From the NCBI GenBank assembly GCA_002238805.1, contig MPNB01000013.1, positions 1-53,571 on the forward strand: 53,571 nucleotides of DNA. Reading direction: 5' to 3'. Position 1 is the stretch's first letter; each line of letters opens with the position of its first letter. The stretch is from Rhodothermaceae bacterium bin80 (GTDB taxonomy: Bacteria > Bacteroidota > Rhodothermia > Rhodothermales > Bin80). The translations under genes were made by a program, and so were the position numbers. Below, piece by piece: positions 19,262-27,765 of the stretch. A model generated the notes under the pieces. That model saw only the letters and a program-made list of their open reading frames with translations, was not told the origin of the DNA and ran no database searches.

Positions 19262-22200
19262 ATGCCTACTCGATTACCAACCCTCCTTATCGCCCTGCTC
19301 TTGGCCTGTCAGGGTGTGGCACTGGCCCAGTCGCAGACGGGCAAAATTGCAGGAACAGTTACCGATGCAAGTACGGGCGAGCCCTTGCCGGGGGCCAATG
19401 TCGTTGTGGTCGGGACGGGCCTGGGGGCATCCACCGATGTGGACGGCAACTACTTCATACTGCGGGTGCCACCCGGACTGCATAACATTCAGGCGTCCAT
19501 CGTCGGATTTGTGACTGTCACGAAGACGGACGCCCGGGTCTTCATAGATCAGACAACGCCGTTGGACTTCGAACTGGCCGAGGCGGTTCTCGAGACCGGC
19601 GAACTCGTAGTGACTGCAGAGCGTCCGCCCGTGGAGGTAGACCTGACCGGCAGCAAGGAGCGCATGAGTGGTGAGGAATTGGCAAACAGCTGGGCCACGA
19701 CAGTCCTGGAGGCTATCGAAACCCAGGCAGCCACCAACATTAACGGAGGCATTCGCGGCGGCTTCGGTCTGGAGGACAATTACTACGTGGACGGGCTCAG
19801 CCTGCGGGATAATGTTTCCGGCGGCAATCTGACCGGTGTCAACACCACGGCCATATCTGAGCTTGAAGTGCTAACCGGGGGCTGGAATGCGGAATACGGC
19901 CGTGCGATGGGGGCCATTGTCAACATCGTCACCAAGTCGGCTATGGATCGCCTGCACGGAACGGTTCGCGCGCGTCTGCGGCCTGCTGGCAAGTACCACT
20001 GGGGCCGAAATATCTACAGCAGGGAGAATTACGAATGGGCAACCATGGCGACCCTGGATTACTGGACGGAGAATACCGGCGGAGGCGAGTGGGTCAATAG
20101 AACACCCCAGGAACGACTGGATGCTTGGATGAACTTTATTTCTGGAGATCTTTTCGGGGAACCGTCAAGACGTATGCAGCAATACACCGAGCGCGCAACC
20201 TGGGAAACCGAAGCTACCATCTACGGACCGATCACCGACAGACTCAGCTTCTTGCTGTCCGGCAAGTACCTCAAGGATGCCCCGGAATTCCCAGCCTATC
20301 TGCCCTATTCCAAAGACTGGAATTATCAGGGAAAGTTTGACTATCGGCTCTCCCGCAGCAATCGGCTGGAATTGTCGGGGTTCGTTCAAGGATTCAACAA
20401 TACCGAGGGTCCTCGTCTGAGCTACTGGTCCAGTGAAGATTCGTTTATTGCTGGGCTCTGGGGACCAGCTCCATTCTACTATTCGGGCTACTCCACTTTC
20501 AAGTATTGGCCGTACGGCACCTCACATATTTTTCAGTTGCCTTCACCTCCGGAATATATGCGACTCAAGAGCGGGCAGCTGAAATGGACCCACGTATTCA
20601 ATCCTGCTTCCTTCCTGGATGTCCAGGCGAGCTACACATCAATGGACTTGGACCGCAACAACTTCAGGCAGCTGGAAGCCAACGACACGTACGATCCAGA
20701 CTCCGAAGACTTCGGAACGCAGTGGGACGAGACCATGATTCCCGGCAATCCGCTATTTCTGCTGCCGCCGATTTTCCACCGGAGACACCCCGGCATTTTT
20801 CAGCTCACCGCTGAGTCTGATGCCTGGTTGTTCAAGGCCGCTTACACCAATCAGATCAACCGTTATTTCCAGCTTAAGACTGGGGCGATGTATTCGCCGC
20901 AGTACGTCTCCAAACGATTCAAGGCAGGCGCCATGCCCGGTGCCATTTACTCCAATCATGCGACCCGCCCCGACTTCAATCCCTGGGACGCCTCCGCGTA
21001 CGTGCAGGGAAAAATTGAGGTCAATGGTATGGTGATCAACGCCGGACTGCGCGTAGATGCCTTCAATGCCAACACGAAAGTGGCCCCCTCCATACTTGAT
21101 CCGGCCTTGATCACCAACATGGTCGGCGTAGCGCCCACAGAAATTGTCACTTATTCTGATGAGGAGCACGGCGTGGATACCGAAACCAAGGCTATCCTTT
21201 CACCGCGTTTCGGTATTTCTCACCCGATCACCGAAAATACGGTACTCCATTTTTCCTACGGGCACTTCAACCAGCGTCCGGCCTGGCAGCTCATTGGTGG
21301 CGGGCCCACCATCTTTCACATCTTTGGCTCGTCCGCCGGTGCTCCGCATGCCTCGCCGGACACGGCGCAGTACAATTTTGTGTTCTATCACCCGAACACC
21401 AACACGGGCAATCCTGACCTCAGTTTTGAAAAGATCATCCAGTACGAACTCGGATTTGACCAACATATTCCGGGCATTGCAAATCTGGATGTCACGGTTT
21501 ATTACCGTGATGGAAAGAATCTGACCTCGCTGGGAGTGCGGCAGTCGCCCAACAATATCGGCGACAACCTCTTCGGCGTCGGTGGGTCGGTAACTACGGA
21601 AGTGCACTTTGATGCGGCGAACCCGTTCGGGTTTGCGCCGGGCGGTGGCCGTAGCCGCGTCACCTCCAACGGGGGGTATGTAGATGTACGCGGCCTAGAG
21701 CTGTCCCTGCACTCCCTGTTCCTGGAGCATGCCCGTGCACGAATCATTTTCAACAGGTCCTTCGTGCGCTCCGGGCAGTATGGCTTCCGGCAGGTCTTCA
21801 TCACAGATGAAGAGGGCAACCCCGTTCGGCCCCATACGCTGCACGGCGTGAGCCTGACAGATAAGGGTCTGTCTGGCACCAACAGCGACACGTGGAATCC
21901 CACCACCAGTGTGAAGGTTATCGTGGACCTTTTCTCGCCATCGGAATTCGGGCCTGCTCTCGGCTTCTTTCATCCGCTAGGCGACTGGCGCCTCAATGCC
22001 TACTACGTATACGCGAGTGGACACCGCTATACCTACCACTCGCCAGGAGATTTCTCCACCGAACCCAACAACCGGCGCTGGAAGCCGCACCACAATACCA
22101 ATCTGCGCCTTTCCAAAGCGATTGGTATGCCTGGTGTTGAAGAGATGAAATTCAGCATTGATATCCACAATGTGTTCAATTCCAAGCGGCTCAACTTCCT

Positions 22201-22342
22201 GACCGGCAATGCGCTGGAAACCTATCACGAACAAGGAACACTGCCGGTCAATCCGACCACGGGGGAGGAAAACGAATGGGACTGGTACAACCAAGGTCTC
22301 CTGCCGAGGCAGGTTTATTTCGGACTCGAGGTGACCTTCTAG
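19262..22342 (+). CDS. TonB-dependent outer-membrane receptor with carboxypeptidase-like N-terminal domain
   Basis: 1,026 residues. Signal peptide MPTRLPTLLIALLLACQGVA, similar to that of the SusC protein. A regulatory domain (GKIAGTVTDASTGEPLPGAN) is at about 25-105. A TonB-box-like ELVVTAERPPVEV is followed by a plug with NYYVDGLSLRDNVSGG, LEVLTGGWNAEYGRAMGAIV and IVTKS. The barrel ends QVYFGLEVTF. It lacks the SusC plug signature and has no SusD partner, so it is a separate receptor type common in this phylum. It starts a gene run with short spacers to at least 33.4 kb. The regulatory dyad upstream suggests shared control with GH116. Substrate unknown; a glycan is likely from context. Confidence 0.9.
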   Translation: MPTRLPTLLIALLLACQGVALAQSQTGKIAGTVTDASTGEPLPGANVVVVGTGLGASTDVDGNYFILRVPPGLHNIQASIVGFVTVTKTDARVFIDQTTPLDFELAEAVLETGELVVTAERPPVEVDLTGSKERMSGEELANSWATTVLEAIETQAATNINGGIRGGFGLEDNYYVDGLSLRDNVSGGNLTGVNTTAISELEVLTGGWNAEYGRAMGAIVNIVTKSAMDRLHGTVRARLRPAGKYHWGRNIYSRENYEWATMATLDYWTENTGGGEWVNRTPQERLDAWMNFISGDLFGEPSRRMQQYTERATWETEATIYGPITDRLSFLLSGKYLKDAPEFPAYLPYSKDWNYQGKFDYRLSRSNRLELSGFVQGFNNTEGPRLSYWSSEDSFIAGLWGPAPFYYSGYSTFKYWPYGTSHIFQLPSPPEYMRLKSGQLKWTHVFNPASFLDVQASYTSMDLDRNNFRQLEANDTYDPDSEDFGTQWDETMIPGNPLFLLPPIFHRRHPGIFQLTAESDAWLFKAAYTNQINRYFQLKTGAMYSPQYVSKRFKAGAMPGAIYSNHATRPDFNPWDASAYVQGKIEVNGMVINAGLRVDAFNANTKVAPSILDPALITNMVGVAPTEIVTYSDEEHGVDTETKAILSPRFGISHPITENTVLHFSYGHFNQRPAWQLIGGGPTIFHIFGSSAGAPHASPDTAQYNFVFYHPNTNTGNPDLSFEKIIQYELGFDQHIPGIANLDVTVYYRDGKNLTSLGVRQSPNNIGDNLFGVGGSVTTEVHFDAANPFGFAPGGGRSRVTSNGGYVDVRGLELSLHSLFLEHARARIIFNRSFVRSGQYGFRQVFITDEEGNPVRPHTLHGVSLTDKGLSGTNSDTWNPTTSVKVIVDLFSPSEFGPALGFFHPLGDWRLNAYYVYASGHRYTYHSPGDFSTEPNNRRWKPHHNTNLRLSKAIGMPGVEEMKFSIDIHNVFNSKRLNFLTGNALETYHEQGTLPVNPTTGEENEWDWYNQGLLPRQVYFGLEVTF

Positions 22343-22392
22343 GAGTGCCCGGAATCATTTAGTCAACCAAAAAACTGGAAGAGTCTGAACAG

Positions 22393-24369
22393 ATGAAATC
22401 CCATACAATTCACAGCACCCTGGTCGCAGTCCTGATCGTGGTTCTGCCCTGCGGGGCGGTCACTGGCCAAAGCAGCACAGATCACACCTTTACGCGGGGC
22501 AAATTCTGGACGGTCATCAGTGAATCGGTGCCCAACCCGCCGATCTGGCTGGCCTCGTATCCCGGCTATTTCGAAGCGCCATCCAATTGGTTCAATAACC
22601 TCAGCTACTGGGCGGGCGAAGTGGATGGCACGCAGCATATTACCGGTGGCTGGCCGGGCTTCAACATCGTCCATCACACGCAGGTAAAGAACTACAATTT
22701 TGCAAAAAGCCTGACTGAGGCCGAAGAATACTCGTACGAGACCGTCACCTCTGTGGACCCATCCGGGTCTGAAGTCCCGGTCATTCCCCTGACAGTTTCG
22801 CGCAAGCGAATGGTGTGGAGTCTACCGAAATATGACGACTTTATTATCCATCGGGAGGTGTTTACCAACGAGAGCAGTGAGCAGATCACCAACTGGTACT
22901 ACAGCGTCGCTTACGGCATCAATATTAGCCTGGGCATCCCGTACGGCGTGTCCTTTGACGACGAATACCTGTGGGATCCGGGGTTCGGCAATTTTCGCAT
23001 GGAGCAGGGCAATTTCGTGTTCTATGACGACACCTCAATGCCGCCCAATCAGGCGGCGGTGACCTATGATATTTCCCCAGGCGATCAGACCGGTGACCGC
23101 GGTGATCCCGGCAATATCACAATCCAGAATTCGATTGACCGCCGCCTGTACTCTCCGCAGCTCTTCACGGACAACATTGTATATGTCACGCCCAATAAGC
23201 GGGGTGAGACGATGGTTTATCAGGGCATTTTTCACCGCATCCTGAATGAGAACCCCGGCGCACCTGATGAGGAGTTCTGGCAGCCGACCAACCAGGATCC
23301 GACGTACGTCTTCACCCGCATGACGACGCAGCAGGCCCGCATGAGCTGGCGGGACGCCAATACGGATGGCGGCACCATAGATGGAAATCTGTATGAACGT
23401 GTGCCTTCGTTCAACCTGGGGATCGGCCCCTATGATATTGCGCCTGGCGATTCGGTAGAGCTCATTCGTATTGTTGCCCTCGGCGAAATGGACCGCAATG
23501 TCAGTGAGTTAGGGGGACTCAATGCCACCCAAAACTATCTGTCGCAGGGACTGGCCAATCTGAAGGCGAATTGGCAGGCGGCGCTGGATATTGTAGACGG
23601 ATTCAGACGGACAGGCAACTGGAATGAGGGCATCTCCGAGTTTCCGCCTCCAACGGTCGGCGATGCTCCGTTTGCCAGCAATGACGACGAGTTGCAGGTT
23701 GATCTCTACGTTGACATAGAACTGGGTATGCAGGGATTTGAGCTTACTTGGACAGCGGTGCCTCCCAACTACCAGGACCCTATCACGGGCACCAATGACT
23801 TTGCCGGATACAAAGTATACCGGTCTGAGTCAAGGATTGAAGGACCCTGGATCGAAGCCGCTGACCTGCCACGCGCTGAAGCCGCGGAGCTTACAGCCGG
23901 GGGGAAGGTGACCTTCCGCCTTCCTGCCGAGGCAGGAATTCCGTACCGTCATTGGGTTACTTCTTACGATTTGGATGGCAATGAAAGCGGATTCACCGCC
24001 TATACGTTCCACGCTCTGGCGGCCAAGCCTGCACCGAGCAATGATCAATCCGAGGTACTGGTGATTCCGAATCCGTTTCGTCAGGTCAGCGGCCTGTCTG
24101 ATCCGTCCGAGGAGAAGCGAATCAGCTTTCTGAATATCCCGGGCCAATGCACCATCCGTATTTACACGGTGGCCGGGGATCTGGTGCGTACCATTGAGCA
24201 CAACGATGGCTTCGGAGAAGAGGCATGGGGCTCGGCGCTGCACGGGGATTACCTTCTGACGCGCTTCTTCCAGAATGTCCAACCGGGTGTTTATATCTAC
24301 CATATCGAGTCGCATGTGCTAGGACACGAAGGAGAGTCAAGCATAGGCAAGTTCATAATCATCAAATGA
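22393..24369 (+). CDS. Secreted protein with FN3-like and FlgD/T9SS-like C-terminal domains
   Basis: 658 residues. Signal peptide MKSHTIHSTLVAVLIVVLPC ends before GQSS. The large N-terminal part (YWAGEVDGTQHITGGWPGF and onwards) belongs to no family I recognise. Near residues 450-540 a fibronectin-type fold is suggested by FELTWTAVPP, GYKVYRSES and HWVTSYDLDGNESG. The last 90 residues carry VIPNPFR, CTIRIYTVAGDLVRTI and QPGVYIYHIES, the pattern of FlgD-like or type IX secretion C-terminal domains. It is probably exported to the surface. The gene follows the receptor by 50 bases and precedes the PorV-like barrel by 41. Confidence 0.78.
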   Translation: MKSHTIHSTLVAVLIVVLPCGAVTGQSSTDHTFTRGKFWTVISESVPNPPIWLASYPGYFEAPSNWFNNLSYWAGEVDGTQHITGGWPGFNIVHHTQVKNYNFAKSLTEAEEYSYETVTSVDPSGSEVPVIPLTVSRKRMVWSLPKYDDFIIHREVFTNESSEQITNWYYSVAYGINISLGIPYGVSFDDEYLWDPGFGNFRMEQGNFVFYDDTSMPPNQAAVTYDISPGDQTGDRGDPGNITIQNSIDRRLYSPQLFTDNIVYVTPNKRGETMVYQGIFHRILNENPGAPDEEFWQPTNQDPTYVFTRMTTQQARMSWRDANTDGGTIDGNLYERVPSFNLGIGPYDIAPGDSVELIRIVALGEMDRNVSELGGLNATQNYLSQGLANLKANWQAALDIVDGFRRTGNWNEGISEFPPPTVGDAPFASNDDELQVDLYVDIELGMQGFELTWTAVPPNYQDPITGTNDFAGYKVYRSESRIEGPWIEAADLPRAEAAELTAGGKVTFRLPAEAGIPYRHWVTSYDLDGNESGFTAYTFHALAAKPAPSNDQSEVLVIPNPFRQVSGLSDPSEEKRISFLNIPGQCTIRIYTVAGDLVRTIEHNDGFGEEAWGSALHGDYLLTRFFQNVQPGVYIYHIESHVLGHEGESSIGKFIIIK

Positions 24370-24410
24370 TGGGAATTAATCCTGCCCCTACACCCTTACC
24401 GAGAAATCTC

Positions 24411-25457
24411 ATGAAGCGACTGCCTTTCCTTTTAGCCTACTTGGCTTTCCTGATCGCCAGTCTGGCGCCTGCGTATGCTCAAGTTACCCCGGACCCTGGC
24501 ACCGGGCTTCCTCCCACAGACTTCAACCGCGTAGGACAGGCGGGATTCCAGTTCCTTAAACTGCCCACCAACGCGCGCCAGGCTGGTATGGGCGGAGTCA
24601 TCTCATCATTGGGGCGGGGCGATGCGGCATCGTCACTCACTAATCCTGCCTCGCTGGTGGATGTGACCGGTCTTGACATCGGACTCTCAACCGTGCGCTG
24701 GATTGCCGACATCAACTACCACAGCGTGGCTGCCGCCCGGTACTTTGAGGGCATCGGCATTATCGGCGTAAACCTGCTGTTTTTGGACTACGGTGACATG
24801 CCGCGTACCGAAAACAGGCCGATCCTACTGGATGACGTTCCCACCGGGCGCTCGGAGGTGCTCACGAATCTTGGCACCGTGACCGCTCAGGACCTTGCCG
24901 TGGGGATCAGCTATGCCCGCAGGGTGACCGAGCAGCTACACTTCGGTGTCAACTTCAAATACATTTCAGAAACCCTTGACGACGCCACTGTTGGTGCCTG
25001 GGCGGTGGACATCGGCACGGTATTCCATACGGGCATTCGAAGTCTGCGCGTCACTTTGGTGGGTCGCAATATCGGCCCCGACACGCAAATTGCTTCCTTT
25101 GACGAGCGCATCGGATACGAACCAGCTGACATCCGAATGCCGGTCAATTTCAGCTTTGGTGCGGCCTATGACCTTTTGGAAGGCGATTCCGGCGGTCTGC
25201 ATCACTTGACAATAGCTGCAGAGTTTGTACACCCCAATGACGGCGCCGAGAAGGTGAACTTCGGCACCGAGTACACCTTCCGCAACCTGTTTTCGGTCCG
25301 CGGCGGGTACCGCTTCAATTACGACGAGGAAGGATTTACTCTGGGCGGCGGTTTCAATGTGGGCCTTAGTGACTATACACTCAATCTGGGGTACGCATTC
25401 TGGGAATTCGGTCTGCTTGGGTCGGTGCATGTCGTCTCGGCATCATTCGGGCTGTAG
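24411..25457 (+). CDS. PorV/PorQ-family outer-membrane barrel protein
   Basis: 348 residues from the ATG at 24411, which opens a clean signal peptide (MKRLPFLLAYLAFLIASLAP, cut after AYAQ). An upstream in-frame start inside the previous gene can be discounted. The mature part begins with a region GQAGFQFLKLPTNARQAGMG, the typical opening of PorV/PorQ-type proteins, followed by repeated Gly/aromatic strands and a C-terminal LGSVHVVSASFGL. PorV is an outer-membrane shuttle of type IX secretion, and related barrels often sit next to a secreted FN3-type protein as here. Whether this one serves secretion of the neighbour is inference. Confidence 0.82.
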   Translation: MKRLPFLLAYLAFLIASLAPAYAQVTPDPGTGLPPTDFNRVGQAGFQFLKLPTNARQAGMGGVISSLGRGDAASSLTNPASLVDVTGLDIGLSTVRWIADINYHSVAAARYFEGIGIIGVNLLFLDYGDMPRTENRPILLDDVPTGRSEVLTNLGTVTAQDLAVGISYARRVTEQLHFGVNFKYISETLDDATVGAWAVDIGTVFHTGIRSLRVTLVGRNIGPDTQIASFDERIGYEPADIRMPVNFSFGAAYDLLEGDSGGLHHLTIAAEFVHPNDGAEKVNFGTEYTFRNLFSVRGGYRFNYDEEGFTLGGGFNVGLSDYTLNLGYAFWEFGLLGSVHVVSASFGL

Positions 25458-25488
25458 ATTATTGGGCGTTGCAGACATTGGTAGGCTC

Positions 25489-27156
25489 ATGCGTTTTCCC
25501 GGCACTTATTGCCCCAAACCGGGCCCTCAAGGCAGTGCTGATGCCCGGCTGGAGTGTGGATCCTGGCATCGACGCCAATTCCTGCAAGTGATAGGTCAAG
25601 CAGCGGCGCTGTTTGGAATGGCCGGTGGGCTGCCCGCCTGCCGGAGTGCGCGTGGGCAGCTGCCGAACTTCGTGATCATCTTTACTGACGACCAGGGCTA
25701 CAATGACCTAGGTATCTACGGATCGCCCAATATTCGGACCCCGCGCATTGATCGCATGGCGGCAGAAGGCATGCGCTTTACGGACTTTTATGTCAGTCCG
25801 ATCTGTAGTCCCTCGCGTGCGGCGCTGCTGACCGGAAGCTATCCGGTACGGGTCGGCATGCCCGATGTACATTTGTACGATGCCCCCTTCGGACTCAGCC
25901 CCGACGAGATTACGATCGCGGATATGCTCAAGCCATTGGGCTATTCCACCGCCTGCATAGGCAAATGGCACCTGGGCCAAGACGACAAATTTGCTCCAAA
26001 CCGCCAGGGCTTTGACCATTTCTATGGAATCCGCATCGTTAATGGCACACAGCCATTCGAAAATTTTGCAGTGCCGCTTTATTACAACGATCGAAAGATC
26101 ACTGAACGTCCCAACCATTTCCAGTTCACGCAGGATTTCACCCGTGAAGCCATGCAGTTTGTTGAGCGCAGTCAGCATCAGCCGTTTCTGCTGTATCTGG
26201 CTCATCCGATGCCGCATATCCCCATATATCCCGGCAAGGAGTTCCAAGGTGTTTCCGATGCCGGGCTATACGGAGATGCGGTGGAAGAGATTGACTGGTG
26301 TACGGGGCTGATTCTGGATCACTTGTTGTCGCTGGGCCTGGACGAGCGCACCCTGGTCATTTATACCTCGGACAACGGGCCATGGCTGGGCTTCGGAGAT
26401 CAGTCCGGTTCGGCGGAACCACTCCGAGGCGGCAAACTGACCACATGGGAAGGGGGTGTGCGTGTGCCCTGCATCATGCGGTGGCCCAACAATATCCCGG
26501 CAGGCACAATCTGTAGCGAGTTGGTCACCATCATGGATATCATGCCGACAATCGCAGATCTGTCAGGCGCTTCCCTGCCGCACCATGGCGCCATAGATGG
26601 CAAAAGCCTGTGGCCTCTGATGCAGGCATCTGCGGAAGCAAAGAGTCCGCACGAAGTGTACTACTACTACGCCGGGACCTGGCTGCAGGCCCTGCGGGCG
26701 GGGGAATGGAAACTGCACCTTGCGCGCCCGGAGTCGCGCGAGGGCATCTACGGTGAATGTGCACCGTGGCTTGCGGTCAATACGACCATTATGGAACAGC
26801 CGGAGCTCTACAATCTGCACGAGGATCCAGGTGAGACCAGGAATGTGGCCGCCCAGTATCCAGATATTGTGGTCCGCCTGTCAGCATTGGCGGAAGAAGC
26901 ACGTGCTGAACTCGGTGACTACGGCCAGCCTGGCCGAGGTGTTCGGCCCACCGGATCAGCCCATCCTGACTACCCAGTACCCCACGAATGGCTGGGCAGT
27001 CCGCACTGGGAAGCGACGTCTAGCGCCATGCAGGAGGATATGCGCGCTTTTCGAAAGTACCGCTTCCAGTTGCTGAGTCGCGAAGACACACTTGACGCAC
27101 GCGAGCAGCTTGAATGGAAGTGGTATATGGATCACCCTGACCAGGTATTTGAATAG
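25489..27156 (+). CDS. Arylsulfatase-type sulfatase, Tat-exported lipoprotein
   Basis: About 555 residues from the ATG at 25489. The N-terminus holds HRRQFLQVIGQAAALFG and a lipobox GLPAC with Cys near 51, that is a twin-arginine signal plus lipid anchor. The sulfatase core is plain: metal-binding IFTDDQGYND near 64-73, the formylglycine motif C-S-P-S-R at 106-110, GKWHLG, AHPMPH, and TSDNGP. The Cys must be converted to formylglycine by an enzyme not seen in this window. S1-family sulfatases remove sulfate esters from glycans. Only three bases separate its stop from the next ankyrin gene. The long stretch before the Tat motif could mean a later true start. Sulfate position and substrate cannot be told. 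Confidence 0.92.
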   Translation: MRFPGTYCPKPGPQGSADARLECGSWHRRQFLQVIGQAAALFGMAGGLPACRSARGQLPNFVIIFTDDQGYNDLGIYGSPNIRTPRIDRMAAEGMRFTDFYVSPICSPSRAALLTGSYPVRVGMPDVHLYDAPFGLSPDEITIADMLKPLGYSTACIGKWHLGQDDKFAPNRQGFDHFYGIRIVNGTQPFENFAVPLYYNDRKITERPNHFQFTQDFTREAMQFVERSQHQPFLLYLAHPMPHIPIYPGKEFQGVSDAGLYGDAVEEIDWCTGLILDHLLSLGLDERTLVIYTSDNGPWLGFGDQSGSAEPLRGGKLTTWEGGVRVPCIMRWPNNIPAGTICSELVTIMDIMPTIADLSGASLPHHGAIDGKSLWPLMQASAEAKSPHEVYYYYAGTWLQALRAGEWKLHLARPESREGIYGECAPWLAVNTTIMEQPELYNLHEDPGETRNVAAQYPDIVVRLSALAEEARAELGDYGQPGRGVRPTGSAHPDYPVPHEWLGSPHWEATSSAMQEDMRAFRKYRFQLLSREDTLDAREQLEWKWYMDHPDQVFE

Positions 27157-27159
27157 TCA

Positions 27160-27765
27160 ATGAACAGGACCATACAACAGACCACCAATGATTTGCATCG
27201 TGCCATTGAGGCAGGTGACCTGACGGCTGTTCAAGCGGCCCTGGCTGCAGGAGCCGACATAAATGGCATATACGGCGATTGGGCGCCGTTGCACCGTGCC
27301 GCAGCAACAGGTGACAGCACCATGGTGCAGATACTATTGGAGGCTGGAGCGGAGTTAGAACAGGTCGGGGCTGCTAGCTGGACCCCACTGCACCGTGCTG
27401 CTAAACTTGGCCACGAGGCGGTTACGAGGCTGCTCTTGGAATGGGGCGCCAATGTTGAGGCGGTAGGCATTGACGGATGGACACCGCTTCTGCGAGCCGC
27501 CATGCTAGGCCAGGAGGGCACGGGCCGACTACTGATTACTGCAGGTGCAGATCTCAGCACATTCAATGGTGCTCAACAATGGACCCCCTTGCATTGGGCG
27601 GCATTCAGCGGCAGCCACGCGCTCGCTGAGGCCCTTCTTTTGGCCGGGGCGGATGCGAAGGCTAATCCGGGAGGTGGCATAGGCCCGAAGGAACTGGCCA
27701 TGCACTACGGCCACGACCACATCGTGGAGCTTTTGGAAACACATTTGGAAGAATCCGGCGAATGA
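27160..27765 (+). CDS. Small ankyrin-repeat protein between two sulfatases
   Basis: 201 residues, almost entirely ankyrin repeats: about five units with APLHRAAATGD, TPLHRAAKLGH, TPLLRAAMLGQ and TPLHWAAFSGS, each followed by LLL-x-x-G-A-x. There is no signal peptide or membrane segment, so it should be cytoplasmic. It starts three bases after the first sulfatase and its TGA overlaps the next sulfatase ATG (ATGA), which makes co-translation with both likely. Ankyrin repeats bind other proteins. A role as cytosolic partner or chaperone of the sulfatases before Tat export is an attractive guess, with the catalase-ankyrin pairs of Pseudomonas as a loose precedent. Confidence 0.88.
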   Translation: MNRTIQQTTNDLHRAIEAGDLTAVQAALAAGADINGIYGDWAPLHRAAATGDSTMVQILLEAGAELEQVGAASWTPLHRAAKLGHEAVTRLLLEWGANVEAVGIDGWTPLLRAAMLGQEGTGRLLITAGADLSTFNGAQQWTPLHWAAFSGSHALAEALLLAGADAKANPGGGIGPKELAMHYGHDHIVELLETHLEESGE

